A stretch of DNA of 64,000 bases, from the NCBI RefSeq assembly GCF_024623785.1, contig NZ_JANKBZ010000035.1, positions 60,960 through 124,959 of the forward strand, given 5' to 3'. The position numbers were made by a program, and so were the translations under genes. Each line of letters begins with the position of its first letter. Position 1 is the first letter of the stretch. Source of the stretch: Archangium lipolyticum (GTDB lineage Bacteria; Myxococcota; Myxococcia; Myxococcales; Myxococcaceae). Below are positions 26,670 to 35,205 of the stretch, in pieces. Below the pieces are notes generated by a model. That model ran no database searches. It was not told the origin of the DNA and worked only from the letters and a program-made list of their open reading frames with translations.

Positions 26670-28199
26670 CTAGCGCCGCAGCGGCATGACCCACAGCTCG
26701 CTGCCGTGGACTCCGTCCTGGGCGACGAAGAAGACCTTCGAGCCCACGCGGATGAAGCTGTGCGGGTACGACCAGGTGCCGCCCGGCGCGATGTCCTGCA
26801 GTTGCCGCGTGCCCCTCACCGTCCCATCGCTCTCCCACAGTTCCAGGCCCGCTTCGCCATCGGCGCCGCTGAAGAGGATGCGGCCATCCAGGGCGTAGAG
26901 CGTGGAGCCGAACTCGTCGGACGTGCTCAGGGGACTGTGCAGCGGCTTCGTCCCGGAGTCCGTCCCATCGGTCACCCAGAGCTGTACGTCGCGCGGGGCC
27001 GGGCCGGAGCCGTAGATGCCCAGCGCCAGGAAGAGCTTCCTGCCCGCGACGGTGGAAGCTGTGATGTAGGTGGACGCGTCCGGATCGCTGTAGGGATTGG
27101 GAAGGGTGGTGACGAGCTTCACGTGAATGCCCGCGGTGCCGTCCTTCAGCCTGTACAGGCGCGTCGATTGGTCGGACGGATCCGGCGCCGCGAGGTACAG
27201 GCAACCGCCGATCGTCCCGAGGAGCTGGACGTATTCGTTGTCCGTGCCCGGTATCAGGTCCGCGACGCGCTCCGTGCCGGCCGCGGTGCCATCGGTCCTC
27301 CACACCGTGGTGCCGTGAACCGGGTCCGTGGCGGTGAAGAAGACGCGTCCGCCCAGGGCCGTCAGGTGGAACGGGTAGGAGCTGTTGGCGCCCGGAACGA
27401 TGTCCGTGACGAGCCCCGTGCCGGCCTCGGTGCCATCCGTCTTCCACAGCTCGGTCCCGTGCTCCAGGTCCGAGAAGGCGAAGAAGAGCGTGTTGCCCAC
27501 GATGGCCTGCGAGTAGATCAGGGCCGTCTCGGGCCCCAGATCCTTCACCCGCACCGTGCCGGCCTCGGTGCCGTTGCTCCTCCACAACTCATGGCGGGAG
27601 GGGGTTGTGTCGGTCCCGGGGATGTAGCGGAAGAAGAGCAGGGTGTTGCCCACGACCGTCAGCCTGTACGGCTCGGAGCCCTCGGGCCCCGGGGTGATGT
27701 CCTTCAGCAGCCGCGTTCCCCCGGTGGTGCCGTCACTGACCCACAGCTCGCGGCCATGTGTCTCGTCGCCCACCACGAAGAAGAGCCGCGAGCCCAGGGG
27801 CGTCAGCTCCGTCAGCGTGGTGGAGTAGAGGGGAATGCCGGAGGGCGCCAGGAACCTCTTCACCGGCACGGTGCCCGCGGTGGTTCCGTCGCTCTTCCAC
27901 AGCTCCCGGCGGCCGTCCTCGAAGTTGGCGGCGAAGTAGAGCTTGCCGCGGAACGCCACGAGGCTCTCCGGTTCGGGGCCGTGCCATGGCGGCGTGTGGG
28001 CCATGGGGAAGATGTCCTTGACCAGACGCGCGGTGCCCGGCTCCACGCGTCCCCACTCCGCCGTCAGCTCGACCTCCTCCTGCTCGCTCGGAGAGCTGGC
28101 CCGCGAGCGCCCGTCCTCCTGGATGCCTTCATCGGGCAGTGGCCCGCCGCACCCCAGTGCCAGCGAGCAGAGCATCGCCATTCCACGCCACCGTCTCAT
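26670..28199 (-). CDS. lipoprotein with ELWxxDGT (hyalin-type) repeats
   Basis: 509 residues from ATG 28199, with GGGAGG close upstream; the open frame before it is not coding. The lipobox is ALGC (Cys17). About eight repeats follow, each with ELWxSDGT.xGTxxVKDI and an FF-type beta hairpin (for example ELWKSDGTTAGT, ELWVSDGTTGGT, ELWKTDGTEAGT). These are expected to form a beta-propeller-like surface protein. Such repeats are common in myxobacterial and marine-bacterial outer-surface proteins. The ligand is unknown. Confidence 0.85.
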   Translation of the reverse strand: MRRWRGMAMLCSLALGCGGPLPDEGIQEDGRSRASSPSEQEEVELTAEWGRVEPGTARLVKDIFPMAHTPPWHGPEPESLVAFRGKLYFAANFEDGRRELWKSDGTTAGTVPVKRFLAPSGIPLYSTTLTELTPLGSRLFFVVGDETHGRELWVSDGTTGGTRLLKDITPGPEGSEPYRLTVVGNTLLFFRYIPGTDTTPSRHELWRSNGTEAGTVRVKDLGPETALIYSQAIVGNTLFFAFSDLEHGTELWKTDGTEAGTGLVTDIVPGANSSYPFHLTALGGRVFFTATDPVHGTTVWRTDGTAAGTERVADLIPGTDNEYVQLLGTIGGCLYLAAPDPSDQSTRLYRLKDGTAGIHVKLVTTLPNPYSDPDASTYITASTVAGRKLFLALGIYGSGPAPRDVQLWVTDGTDSGTKPLHSPLSTSDEFGSTLYALDGRILFSGADGEAGLELWESDGTVRGTRQLQDIAPGGTWSYPHSFIRVGSKVFFVAQDGVHGSELWVMPLRR

Positions 28200-28297
28200 C
28201 CCTACCTCCCATTGGAATTGGTGACGGGAGGGTGGGGCCGATGGAGCGCTCTGCCCAGTGCCTCGGGGGGTAGGAAAATCCGTTACCCTGCGTCCGC

Positions 28298-29206
28298 TCA
28301 GCACCTCTTCGCCACGGCCGGGAACTCGACTCCCTCCACGGGCTCCTCCAGCAGGCCCGCGGGCACCAGATAGCGGCGGTGCAGGTCCACGCGCTCGGGA
28401 GACTCGTCCAACCGGAAGCCGTGCCGCTCCATGAAGAAGGCCAGCTCTCCCTCCCGGATGTCCCAGAGGAGTGGCTCGCCCGCGCGCCTCAGCCCGGTCT
28501 CCGTCACCCAGCGGGTGACCGGTCCCGCCCGGAGCCTTCCGTGCTCGTCATTGCGGACGCAGGTGAGGAGCAGCTGGCTCCCGGGACCGGTGCTCCGATG
28601 GAGCGCCTTCAGCAACGCCGACACACTGGCCGGGTCCAGGTACATCAACACCGCCTCGATGATGACGACGCTCGGGGCCTCCATGCGCCACACCGGGAGC
28701 CGGGAGAGCACCTCGTCCAGGGGAACGCGGGACAGATCCGCTTCCGCCAGATGCAGGTTGGAGGGCAGGGGCCCCATGCCGCCGAGGGCCTCGCGCTTCA
28801 TCGCCTGGGTGGCCGGATGGTCCACCTCGACGAAGGTGACCTCCGGGAACTCGGGGGCCAGCCGCCAGCACAGCGTGTCGAGCCCCGCTCCGACGACCAG
28901 CACCTGCCGCGTCCCGTCCGCCAGCGCGGCGCGGGTCTCATCGTCCATGAAGCGCTTGCGCAGACCGATCTCCAGGCACATGCCGGGAAAGGTGTGCCGC
29001 TCGAGCGCGCTGACGAGGCGGCCGTACCAGGGCGCGCCGAGAATCTGGAGCATCCAGGGCCGCAGCAGCCCCACCTGATGCAGGAGCCGCTCCGAGGCCT
29101 CCGCGGCTCCCCTTGGCAGCAGTGGGGCGAACCGGGGCTGGCGCGCGAGCATCGCGATGATCCGGCTCACCCTCACCGCCGTCCGGCTGGCTTTGTGCTT
29201 TCTCAT
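28298..29206 (-). CDS. SAM-dependent methyltransferase, leucine carboxyl methyltransferase (LCMT) family
   Basis: 302 residues. The SAM-binding motif VLVVGAGLDTLCWRLA (about 100-115), acidic motif FVEVDHPAT and LIEAVLMYL (here VIIEAVLMYLDP) fit the bacterial LCM group, which methylates carboxyl or hydroxyl groups of natural products or proteins. It starts 27 bases downstream of the VWA gene on the same strand, so the yeh-like operon may continue into it. The upstream Shine-Dalgarno is weak. The substrate is unknown. Confidence 0.85.
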   Translation of the reverse strand: MRKHKASRTAVRVSRIIAMLARQPRFAPLLPRGAAEASERLLHQVGLLRPWMLQILGAPWYGRLVSALERHTFPGMCLEIGLRKRFMDDETRAALADGTRQVLVVGAGLDTLCWRLAPEFPEVTFVEVDHPATQAMKREALGGMGPLPSNLHLAEADLSRVPLDEVLSRLPVWRMEAPSVVIIEAVLMYLDPASVSALLKALHRSTGPGSQLLLTCVRNDEHGRLRAGPVTRWVTETGLRRAGEPLLWDIREGELAFFMERHGFRLDESPERVDLHRRYLVPAGLLEEPVEGVEFPAVAKRC

Positions 29207-29233
29207 AGGGCATTGGATGAAAGCACAGATGGC

Positions 29234-30385
29234 TCAGCCCGAGCGCGCGAGCTGGATGTCGTTGCGCGCCGCCCAGGCGCCAATGTCCTGCCGTTGAATG
29301 GCCGCAGCCATCAACTCGGGGAACTGGTCCGGTGTGCAGGCGAAGGTGGGGATGCCCAGGGCCGCCAGCTGCGCGGCGTTGTGGCTGTCGTAGGCCGGTG
29401 TCCCCTGGTCGCTCAGCGACAGCAGGCAGATGACCACCACGCCGCTGCGCACCAGCGACGCGGCCCGTTGAATCATCCGCTGGGCATTGCCTCCCTCGTA
29501 CAGGTCCGTGATGAGCACGAGGATCGTCTGTGCCGGCCGTGTCACGAGCTGCTGGCAGTACGCGAGCGCCCGGTCGATGTCCGTGCCTCCGCCCAGCTGC
29601 GTGCCGAAGAGCAGGTCCACGGGGTCGGAGAGCTCCTCGCTCAGGTCCACCACCGCCGTGTCGAAGACGACCATCCGCGTGGTCACCGCCCGCATCGAGG
29701 CGAGCACCGCTCCGAAGATGCTCGAATAGACGACCGAGGCCGCCATCGAGCCGCTCTGGTCGATGCACAGCACCACGTCCCGCAGGCTCGAGCGCTTGCG
29801 TCCCTGGCCCACCAGCTTCTCCACCACCACCGCCTTGCGCTCCGGCTGGTAGTTACCGAGGTTCGCCCGCAGCGTCCGCTCCCAGTCGATCTCCCCCGCC
29901 CTCGGCCTCCGTGTGCGCGAGGATCTCGACAGCGCACCCCGGACGGCCCGCTCCGTGGGCGCCCGCAGGCGCCGCTCCAGGTCGTCCACCACCCTGCGCA
30001 CCACCTTGCGCGCCGTCTCCTTCGTCTTCTGCGGGATGACCTTGCGCAGCGACAGCAGCGTCGCCACCAGCGACACGTCCGGCTCCACCGCCTCGAGCAT
30101 CTCCGGCTGCAACAGCATCTCCGTGAGCCCGAGCCGCGTCATCGCATCGCCCTGCATGACGCGCACCACCGAGGCCGGGAAGTACTCGCGGATGTCCCCC
30201 AGCCAGCGCGTCACGTGCGGCGAGGAGCCTCCCAGGCCCGCCTTGCGCTCGGAGTCGTACAGCGCCGCGAGCGCCCGGTCCATGCGCAGCTCGGCCTCGC
30301 CCAGGGGGGTTCCCAGCGTCAACTGCGCGGGCTCGCCCAGGATGAGCCTCCAGCGCTCCAGCCGCTCCTCTTCAGGCGACTTCAT
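29234..30385 (-). CDS. VWA-domain protein (YehP-like)
   Basis: 383 residues from ATG 30385; the frame continues upstream but belongs to the overlapping gene. The N-terminal 190 residues are helical. The von Willebrand A domain begins near 203 with VVLCIDQSGSM, the metal-binding DxSxS being Asp209, Ser211 and Ser213, and continues with a conserved Thr/Asp segment (LGGGTDIDRALAYC, LVLITDLYEGG). VWA proteins commonly act with MoxR ATPases as metal-dependent adaptors that mature or remodel partners. The length is close to E. coli YehP (about 378). Its start overlaps the DUF5682 stop by 14 bases. Confidence 0.9.
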   Translation of the reverse strand: MKSPEEERLERWRLILGEPAQLTLGTPLGEAELRMDRALAALYDSERKAGLGGSSPHVTRWLGDIREYFPASVVRVMQGDAMTRLGLTEMLLQPEMLEAVEPDVSLVATLLSLRKVIPQKTKETARKVVRRVVDDLERRLRAPTERAVRGALSRSSRTRRPRAGEIDWERTLRANLGNYQPERKAVVVEKLVGQGRKRSSLRDVVLCIDQSGSMAASVVYSSIFGAVLASMRAVTTRMVVFDTAVVDLSEELSDPVDLLFGTQLGGGTDIDRALAYCQQLVTRPAQTILVLITDLYEGGNAQRMIQRAASLVRSGVVVICLLSLSDQGTPAYDSHNAAQLAALGIPTFACTPDQFPELMAAAIQRQDIGAWAARNDIQLARSG

Positions 30386-32618
30386 GGATTCGCACTCCCA
30401 GGATGGTGGACAGCACCGGAAGGACCCGCGCCACGCGCTCCGCGTCCAGCTCCTCCGCGGCCGCCTTCTCTTTCCCCTCCGCCGGAGCGGATGAGAGCTG
30501 TTTGACCCGCTCCCCCATGGCACGCCGCTCGGCGGTGCTGAAGTCGGCGAACGCGCGCCGCACCAGGGGAAGGTGCTCGACGAAGGACTCCCGCGTGAGG
30601 CCCGAGAGCCACCCATCGAGCGCCGCCCAGAGGTCCTGCCGGTGCAGCATCAGCAGCGCGCTCCCCGACACGAGCCCCTCCAGCCACGCCGCCGCCTCGG
30701 CGGGAGGCACGGCCGGGGACAGGGCCCTCCGGGAGAGCGTCCCCAGCTCCTCGTCCCGCACCCGTCCGAGCTCCACCCCCAACCGCAGCGCCGTCCCGCG
30801 CAGGAGCCCGTGCACGGCGTCGCGGTGCACGAGCTGGTTCAGGGCCTCGGCCCACTCCTCTCCGCGCTCCCCGCCCTCCAGCAGCGCCACCGCGGCATGC
30901 ATCGCGCGCAGCTGGTCGCGGCGCTGGTGCGCGGCGTCGTCATCCAGGGAGACGCACGCCCCGGGCAGGCCGATGAGGATGCGCTCGAACAGCCCGTCGG
31001 CGATGGCGCGGATGGGGCCGGTGGGCGTCTCGCGGACGCTGCCGTAGCGGACCGCGTGCGCCAGGGACGGGAACGCCTCGAGCAGCTTCGGCACGTCCGC
31101 CGAGCGCGTGGAGAGCGCCTGCACGTGGCGCAGCACGGTGTCGATGGCGGCGGACAGCTCCGAGAGCAGGGCCGCATCGAGCAGGGCCGTCAGCGTGCCG
31201 AGCTCGGTCGCCTCCGCCGCGCGCGTCACCACGCGAGAGGTCGCCGCCGACTCCACCGTGTTCCCGAAGAGGCTCGCCTCGACGACCCGCACGGCCAGCT
31301 CGGGGTCCCACTTCAGGCGCCACGTCTCGCGGAAGGTGCCCGTCGAGCTCCGAGGGTCCTCCTCTGGAGTGCCCCAGGGGATGTCGAGCAGCCGCAGGCG
31401 GTGCAGCAACCGGCTCCGCTCGCGGTCCATGTCCTTGCGCAGATCCAGCTCCTGCAACCTGCTCTCGGCGGAGGGCGGCAGGCGCAGCGACTTCTGCAGC
31501 GCGGCCAGGTCCCGGGCGAGCGGGACCGAGGGCACCTCGGCGGGCACCACGCCCAGCCCGGTGCCGACCTCGAGCTTCTCGTGGACGAGCGCCAGCGGTG
31601 TCGCGTCTCCGCCGCACAGAACGGCGAGCGCCGCGTCCCTCAGCTCCGCCAGCCCCGCCGAGGACAGGCCCCGCAGGGCCGCGAGCGTCTCGGCGAGCCG
31701 CACCGTCTCGATGACGTTCGCGGAGGAGGCGTCCAGTCCCTCGTCGCGCAGCAGGTGCGCGATGCGCGCCGCCCACGACGTCACCGCCCGTTGGGGCGAG
31801 AGCCACAGGTGCGCGTACCATCCCGGTGACTCCACGCCCGCGCCGTACCCGCTGCGCCAGCCGAGCCGGTCATACGTCCAGGGAATCCACGTGGCGGCCA
31901 CCTTCGCTTTCGGCAGGCCGCGCAGCAGCGCGTCGTCCTCTTTCGCGGGCCGCTGCTGCACGAGCGCCGGGGCGTGCCATGCGCCGCACACGACGGCGAT
32001 CCGCTGGAAGCCGTCCTTCTTCGCCTGACGGATGCTCCGCCGCATGTGGGCCTCGCGCCGGGCCTCGTGCGGGGACAGCTCTCCCTCGCCCTCGCGCAGG
32101 GCGCTCATGGCCTCCAGCACGGCCTCGAACACGCCCTCGGGATTCTGGCGCTGCTCGATGAGGTGGTCCCACCAGAGCTCGCCGTCCTCGTAGCCCGCGG
32201 CGCGTGCGAGCGCTCCGAGCGGATCCGACCGGGGTGTGCCGGGCGGCTCCACGGCCTCGGGCTTCTCGGTGGCCTCGTCCTCGGGGGCCAGCCGGTGCAT
32301 CTGTGGAAGGTCGATGAACCGCACCGGGAGGGTGCGCTCCAGGGCGTACTGGAGGGCCTGCCACTCCGGCGAGAAGACGGCGAACGGGTAGAAGACGGCT
32401 TGCGCCGGGCGGTCCACCGAGTAGACGAGCAGCGCCACCGGCGGCTTCATCTCCGCGTGCGCCGCCAGCGGCAGCAGGGCGTCCGCGTCCGGTGGGCCCT
32501 CGATGAGGACCACGTCCGGTTGGAGCCGCTCGAGGGCGGCCCGGACGCTGCGCGCGCTCCCCGGGCCGTGGTGCCGCACGCCGAGCACGTGCACCGACGC
32601 GCCCGCCTCCGCGCTCAC
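30372..32618 (-). CDS. DUF5682-family protein (YehM-like), TraB/Tiki-like N-terminal domain
   Basis: 748 residues from GTG 32618, which overlaps the MoxR stop as GTGA. The first 230 residues hold two GX2H motifs, GVRH (13-16) and GAWH (212-215), and a glutamate in LIEGPPD (Glu40). This is the signature set of the TraB/Tiki/EreA superfamily of putative metallopeptidases. Relating DUF5682 to that superfamily is my inference. The remaining 500 residues are mostly helical. The size is close to E. coli YehM (about 759). It sits between MoxR and VWA genes, so it may be the effector enzyme that those two control. Confidence 0.85.
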   Translation of the reverse strand: MSAEAGASVHVLGVRHHGPGSARSVRAALERLQPDVVLIEGPPDADALLPLAAHAEMKPPVALLVYSVDRPAQAVFYPFAVFSPEWQALQYALERTLPVRFIDLPQMHRLAPEDEATEKPEAVEPPGTPRSDPLGALARAAGYEDGELWWDHLIEQRQNPEGVFEAVLEAMSALREGEGELSPHEARREAHMRRSIRQAKKDGFQRIAVVCGAWHAPALVQQRPAKEDDALLRGLPKAKVAATWIPWTYDRLGWRSGYGAGVESPGWYAHLWLSPQRAVTSWAARIAHLLRDEGLDASSANVIETVRLAETLAALRGLSSAGLAELRDAALAVLCGGDATPLALVHEKLEVGTGLGVVPAEVPSVPLARDLAALQKSLRLPPSAESRLQELDLRKDMDRERSRLLHRLRLLDIPWGTPEEDPRSSTGTFRETWRLKWDPELAVRVVEASLFGNTVESAATSRVVTRAAEATELGTLTALLDAALLSELSAAIDTVLRHVQALSTRSADVPKLLEAFPSLAHAVRYGSVRETPTGPIRAIADGLFERILIGLPGACVSLDDDAAHQRRDQLRAMHAAVALLEGGERGEEWAEALNQLVHRDAVHGLLRGTALRLGVELGRVRDEELGTLSRRALSPAVPPAEAAAWLEGLVSGSALLMLHRQDLWAALDGWLSGLTRESFVEHLPLVRRAFADFSTAERRAMGERVKQLSSAPAEGKEKAAAEELDAERVARVLPVLSTILGVRIHEVA

Positions 32619-33700
32619 AGCACCTCCATGCAGGCGCGGTAGAGGTCCTTCCAGCCCTCGCGCTCCTTCACCACCGTCTTCAGGTACTCCAGCCACACCA
32701 CCCGGTCCTGCACCGGGTCCTTCACGATGGCGCCCGTCAGGCCCGCGGCCATGTCCGGCGCCCGGAGCACCCCGTCCCCGTAGTAGCCCGCCATGGCCAG
32801 GCCACCGTTCACCACCGAGATGATCTCCGCCGTGGACAGCGAGCCCGAGGGCGTCTTGAGCTTCGTCGCGCCATCCGTCGTCGCCCCGCCCCGCAGCTCG
32901 CGGAAGAGGGTGACCACCCGGCGGATCTCCTCCAGCGCCGGCTTCTCCGCCGGCAGCGCCAGGGTGCGGCCCAGCTCCGCCACGCGCTTCTCGACGATCT
33001 CCACCTCCTGCTCCAGCGAGTCGGGCACCGGCAGCACCACCGTGTTGAAGCGGCGCAAGAGGGCGCTCGACAGCTCGTTCACGCCCCGGTCCCGGTTGTT
33101 CGCCGTGGCGATGACGTTGAAGCCCGCGTGCGCCTGCACCTCGGTGGACAGCTCGGGCACGGGCAGCGTCTTCTCGCTCAGCAGGGTGATGAGGGCGTCC
33201 TGCACCTCGCCCGGCATGCGCGTCAGCTCCTCGATGCGCGCCAGCTTGCCCTCGCGCATGGCCCGCATCACCGGGCTCGGCACCATGGCCTTCTCCGAGG
33301 GGCCCTCGGCCAGCAGCCGCGCGTAGTTCCAGCCGTAGCGCAGGGCCGCCTCGTCCGTGCCGGCCGTGCCCTGCACCAGCAGCGTCGAGTCCCCGCAGAT
33401 GGCCGCCGCGAGGTGCTCGCTCAGCCACGACTTCGCGGTGCCCGGCACCCCGTAGAGCAGCAGGGCCCGGTCCGTGGCGAGCGTCGCCACGGCGATCTCC
33501 ACCAGCCGCGCGTTGCCGATGTACTTGGCTCCCACCTTGAAGCCGCTCGGCAGCTGGCCGCCGAGCAGGTAGGTGCGCACGGCCCAGGGCGAGAGCTTCC
33601 AGCCCTCGGGCTTCGGGCGGTCATCGGCCTTGGCGAGCTCGGCCAGCTCCTCGGCGTATTGCTGTTCGGCGTGCTGGCGCAGAAGGGCGGTAGCGGTCAC
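32615..33700 (-). CDS. MoxR-family AAA+ ATPase (YehL-like)
   Basis: 361 residues from GTG 33700, overlapping the DUF5691 stop as GTGA. Walker A is GVPGTAKS (84-91). An RIEELTRMPGEVQDALITLLSE segment carries the Walker B/insert region, and VIATANNRDRGVNELSSALLRRF gives sensor 1 and the arginine region. MoxR ATPases form hexamers that remodel or load partners, usually with a VWA protein encoded nearby, as here. The sequence pattern and size match E. coli YehL. Confidence 0.92.
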   Translation of the reverse strand: MTATALLRQHAEQQYAEELAELAKADDRPKPEGWKLSPWAVRTYLLGGQLPSGFKVGAKYIGNARLVEIAVATLATDRALLLYGVPGTAKSWLSEHLAAAICGDSTLLVQGTAGTDEAALRYGWNYARLLAEGPSEKAMVPSPVMRAMREGKLARIEELTRMPGEVQDALITLLSEKTLPVPELSTEVQAHAGFNVIATANNRDRGVNELSSALLRRFNTVVLPVPDSLEQEVEIVEKRVAELGRTLALPAEKPALEEIRRVVTLFRELRGGATTDGATKLKTPSGSLSTAEIISVVNGGLAMAGYYGDGVLRAPDMAAGLTGAIVKDPVQDRVVWLEYLKTVVKEREGWKDLYRACMEVL

Positions 33701-35205
33701 GGTTTCAACTCCTCGTACAAGATGCGGCGCAGCGAGACGGTCTGCTGGAAGCGGTGCATCTCCGCGTTCCAGCGCTGGAGCGGAGAGGGCAGCACGAGAG
33801 GATCCACGGCGTTGGGCAGGCACTGCGGTGGCAGGGCGGTGGACGCCTTGCGGAGGGCGCCGAGCAGGGCCGTGGCCCGGGTGCTCGGGTCGTACAGCTC
33901 GCGCAGGGACTCGAGCCAGGCATGGCCGAGATCCGCCGGCCACGGCGCGGGCGTCACCGCGAGCGCCCGGTCCAGCGAGGGCAGGGACTCGGCGCGGCGG
34001 AGGATGCGCAGGGTGCGCGCTGCGCGCTCGGCGGGCGGGAGCTGCTCCATGACGGAGATGGCCAGCGTCTGGGCCCGCTCGGCGTCGAGCACCTTCGACT
34101 CGCAGCGCGTCCAGAAGCCGAGCAGCGCCATCGCCCAGGACGAGGAGACTCCCAGCCGGAGCGCCTGGGCCCAGCCCTCCGTGAGGGCGATGGCGTGGTC
34201 CGTCCGCGCGGCGGCTTCGACGAGCTGCCCCGGTGTGGCCTCGAAGCCGGTCTCCCAGGTGCTCAGGGGAATGGCCTCGAGGAGCCGGATGAGCCAGTGC
34301 TCGCTCTGGCCGATACCGGCCGGTGGCTTGTCCAGGCCGTCGCGCTCGGCCTCGGCGTCCCACTTGTCCGGGAACCGGACGCGCAGCGTGGCCGGCTTCT
34401 CCCAGGTGAGCACGGCGCGGGCCCGCTCCAGCATGCGCCGCGCGAAGGCCGACTCGGGCAGCCGGGCCAGCAGGTACCTCGCCACCTCGCGCACCGCGGC
34501 CGCGCGATCCTTCCGGCCGAGCTCCAGCAGGGGCTCGTCCTCCGGGGACAGCCCCACATCGAGACAGGCCAGGAACCGGGCGCGGTGCTCGGCCTTCTCC
34601 TGTGCCCACGTGGTCTGCAACCACCCCCGGGCCCGCGCCGGGTCGGTGCTCCGCGCCTGGCTGAGCACCGCGCGCCGCTCCTCGGGCGTTCCTTCCGTCC
34701 ACACGCGCTCGGCATCCGCCGGGTCGGCCGCCGGGGCCTCCGCGACGGAGCTCCATTCGGGATTCCGCTGGGCGAGCCACTGGCCGCGCTCGCCGAGCAC
34801 CGGCTCCGCCGCCACGCGCAGCGAGCGCTCCGCGAGACCGAGCACCCGGGGGAGCAGCTCCGGCGGGAGCCGGCGGCGGGCGCGGGCCAGCAGCTCGAAG
34901 GCCTCGCGCAGCACCTCCACATCATTAGAGACGAGAAGCTCCGTGAGGACGGCGCTCACGCGCGGCGGGCACACGGGGAGCGTGTCGGTCGGGGCCACGT
35001 CGCCTCGGGTCTCCAGCCGGGCGAGCTTCCTTCCGGCGGCCCGCGCCACCGAGCGCGCCCCGGCCGCGAGCAGGAGGCGCTTCTCCAGGGGCACGTCCTC
35101 CAGCGCGCGGAGGACCTGGCCCTCCACTCCGGCCGTGGCCCCGAGCTCCGGCGAGCGGGAGGTCCCCAGCGTGGCGAGGCGTGTCAGGGCGTCGAGCTCG
35201 TTCAC
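33697..35205 (-). CDS. DUF5691-family protein
   Basis: 502 residues from GTG 35205, overlapping the SWIM gene's stop as GTGA. It is almost entirely helical, rich in Leu, Ala, Arg and Glu (LARARRRLPPELLPRVLGLAERSL, AAVREVARYLLARLPES), which suggests a HEAT-like helical repeat scaffold. It has no catalytic motif or membrane segment. This family is normally found beside SWIM, MoxR, DUF5682 and VWA genes, so it is probably a structural or adaptor subunit. Confidence 0.8.
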   Translation of the reverse strand: MNELDALTRLATLGTSRSPELGATAGVEGQVLRALEDVPLEKRLLLAAGARSVARAAGRKLARLETRGDVAPTDTLPVCPPRVSAVLTELLVSNDVEVLREAFELLARARRRLPPELLPRVLGLAERSLRVAAEPVLGERGQWLAQRNPEWSSVAEAPAADPADAERVWTEGTPEERRAVLSQARSTDPARARGWLQTTWAQEKAEHRARFLACLDVGLSPEDEPLLELGRKDRAAAVREVARYLLARLPESAFARRMLERARAVLTWEKPATLRVRFPDKWDAEAERDGLDKPPAGIGQSEHWLIRLLEAIPLSTWETGFEATPGQLVEAAARTDHAIALTEGWAQALRLGVSSSWAMALLGFWTRCESKVLDAERAQTLAISVMEQLPPAERAARTLRILRRAESLPSLDRALAVTPAPWPADLGHAWLESLRELYDPSTRATALLGALRKASTALPPQCLPNAVDPLVLPSPLQRWNAEMHRFQQTVSLRRILYEELKP

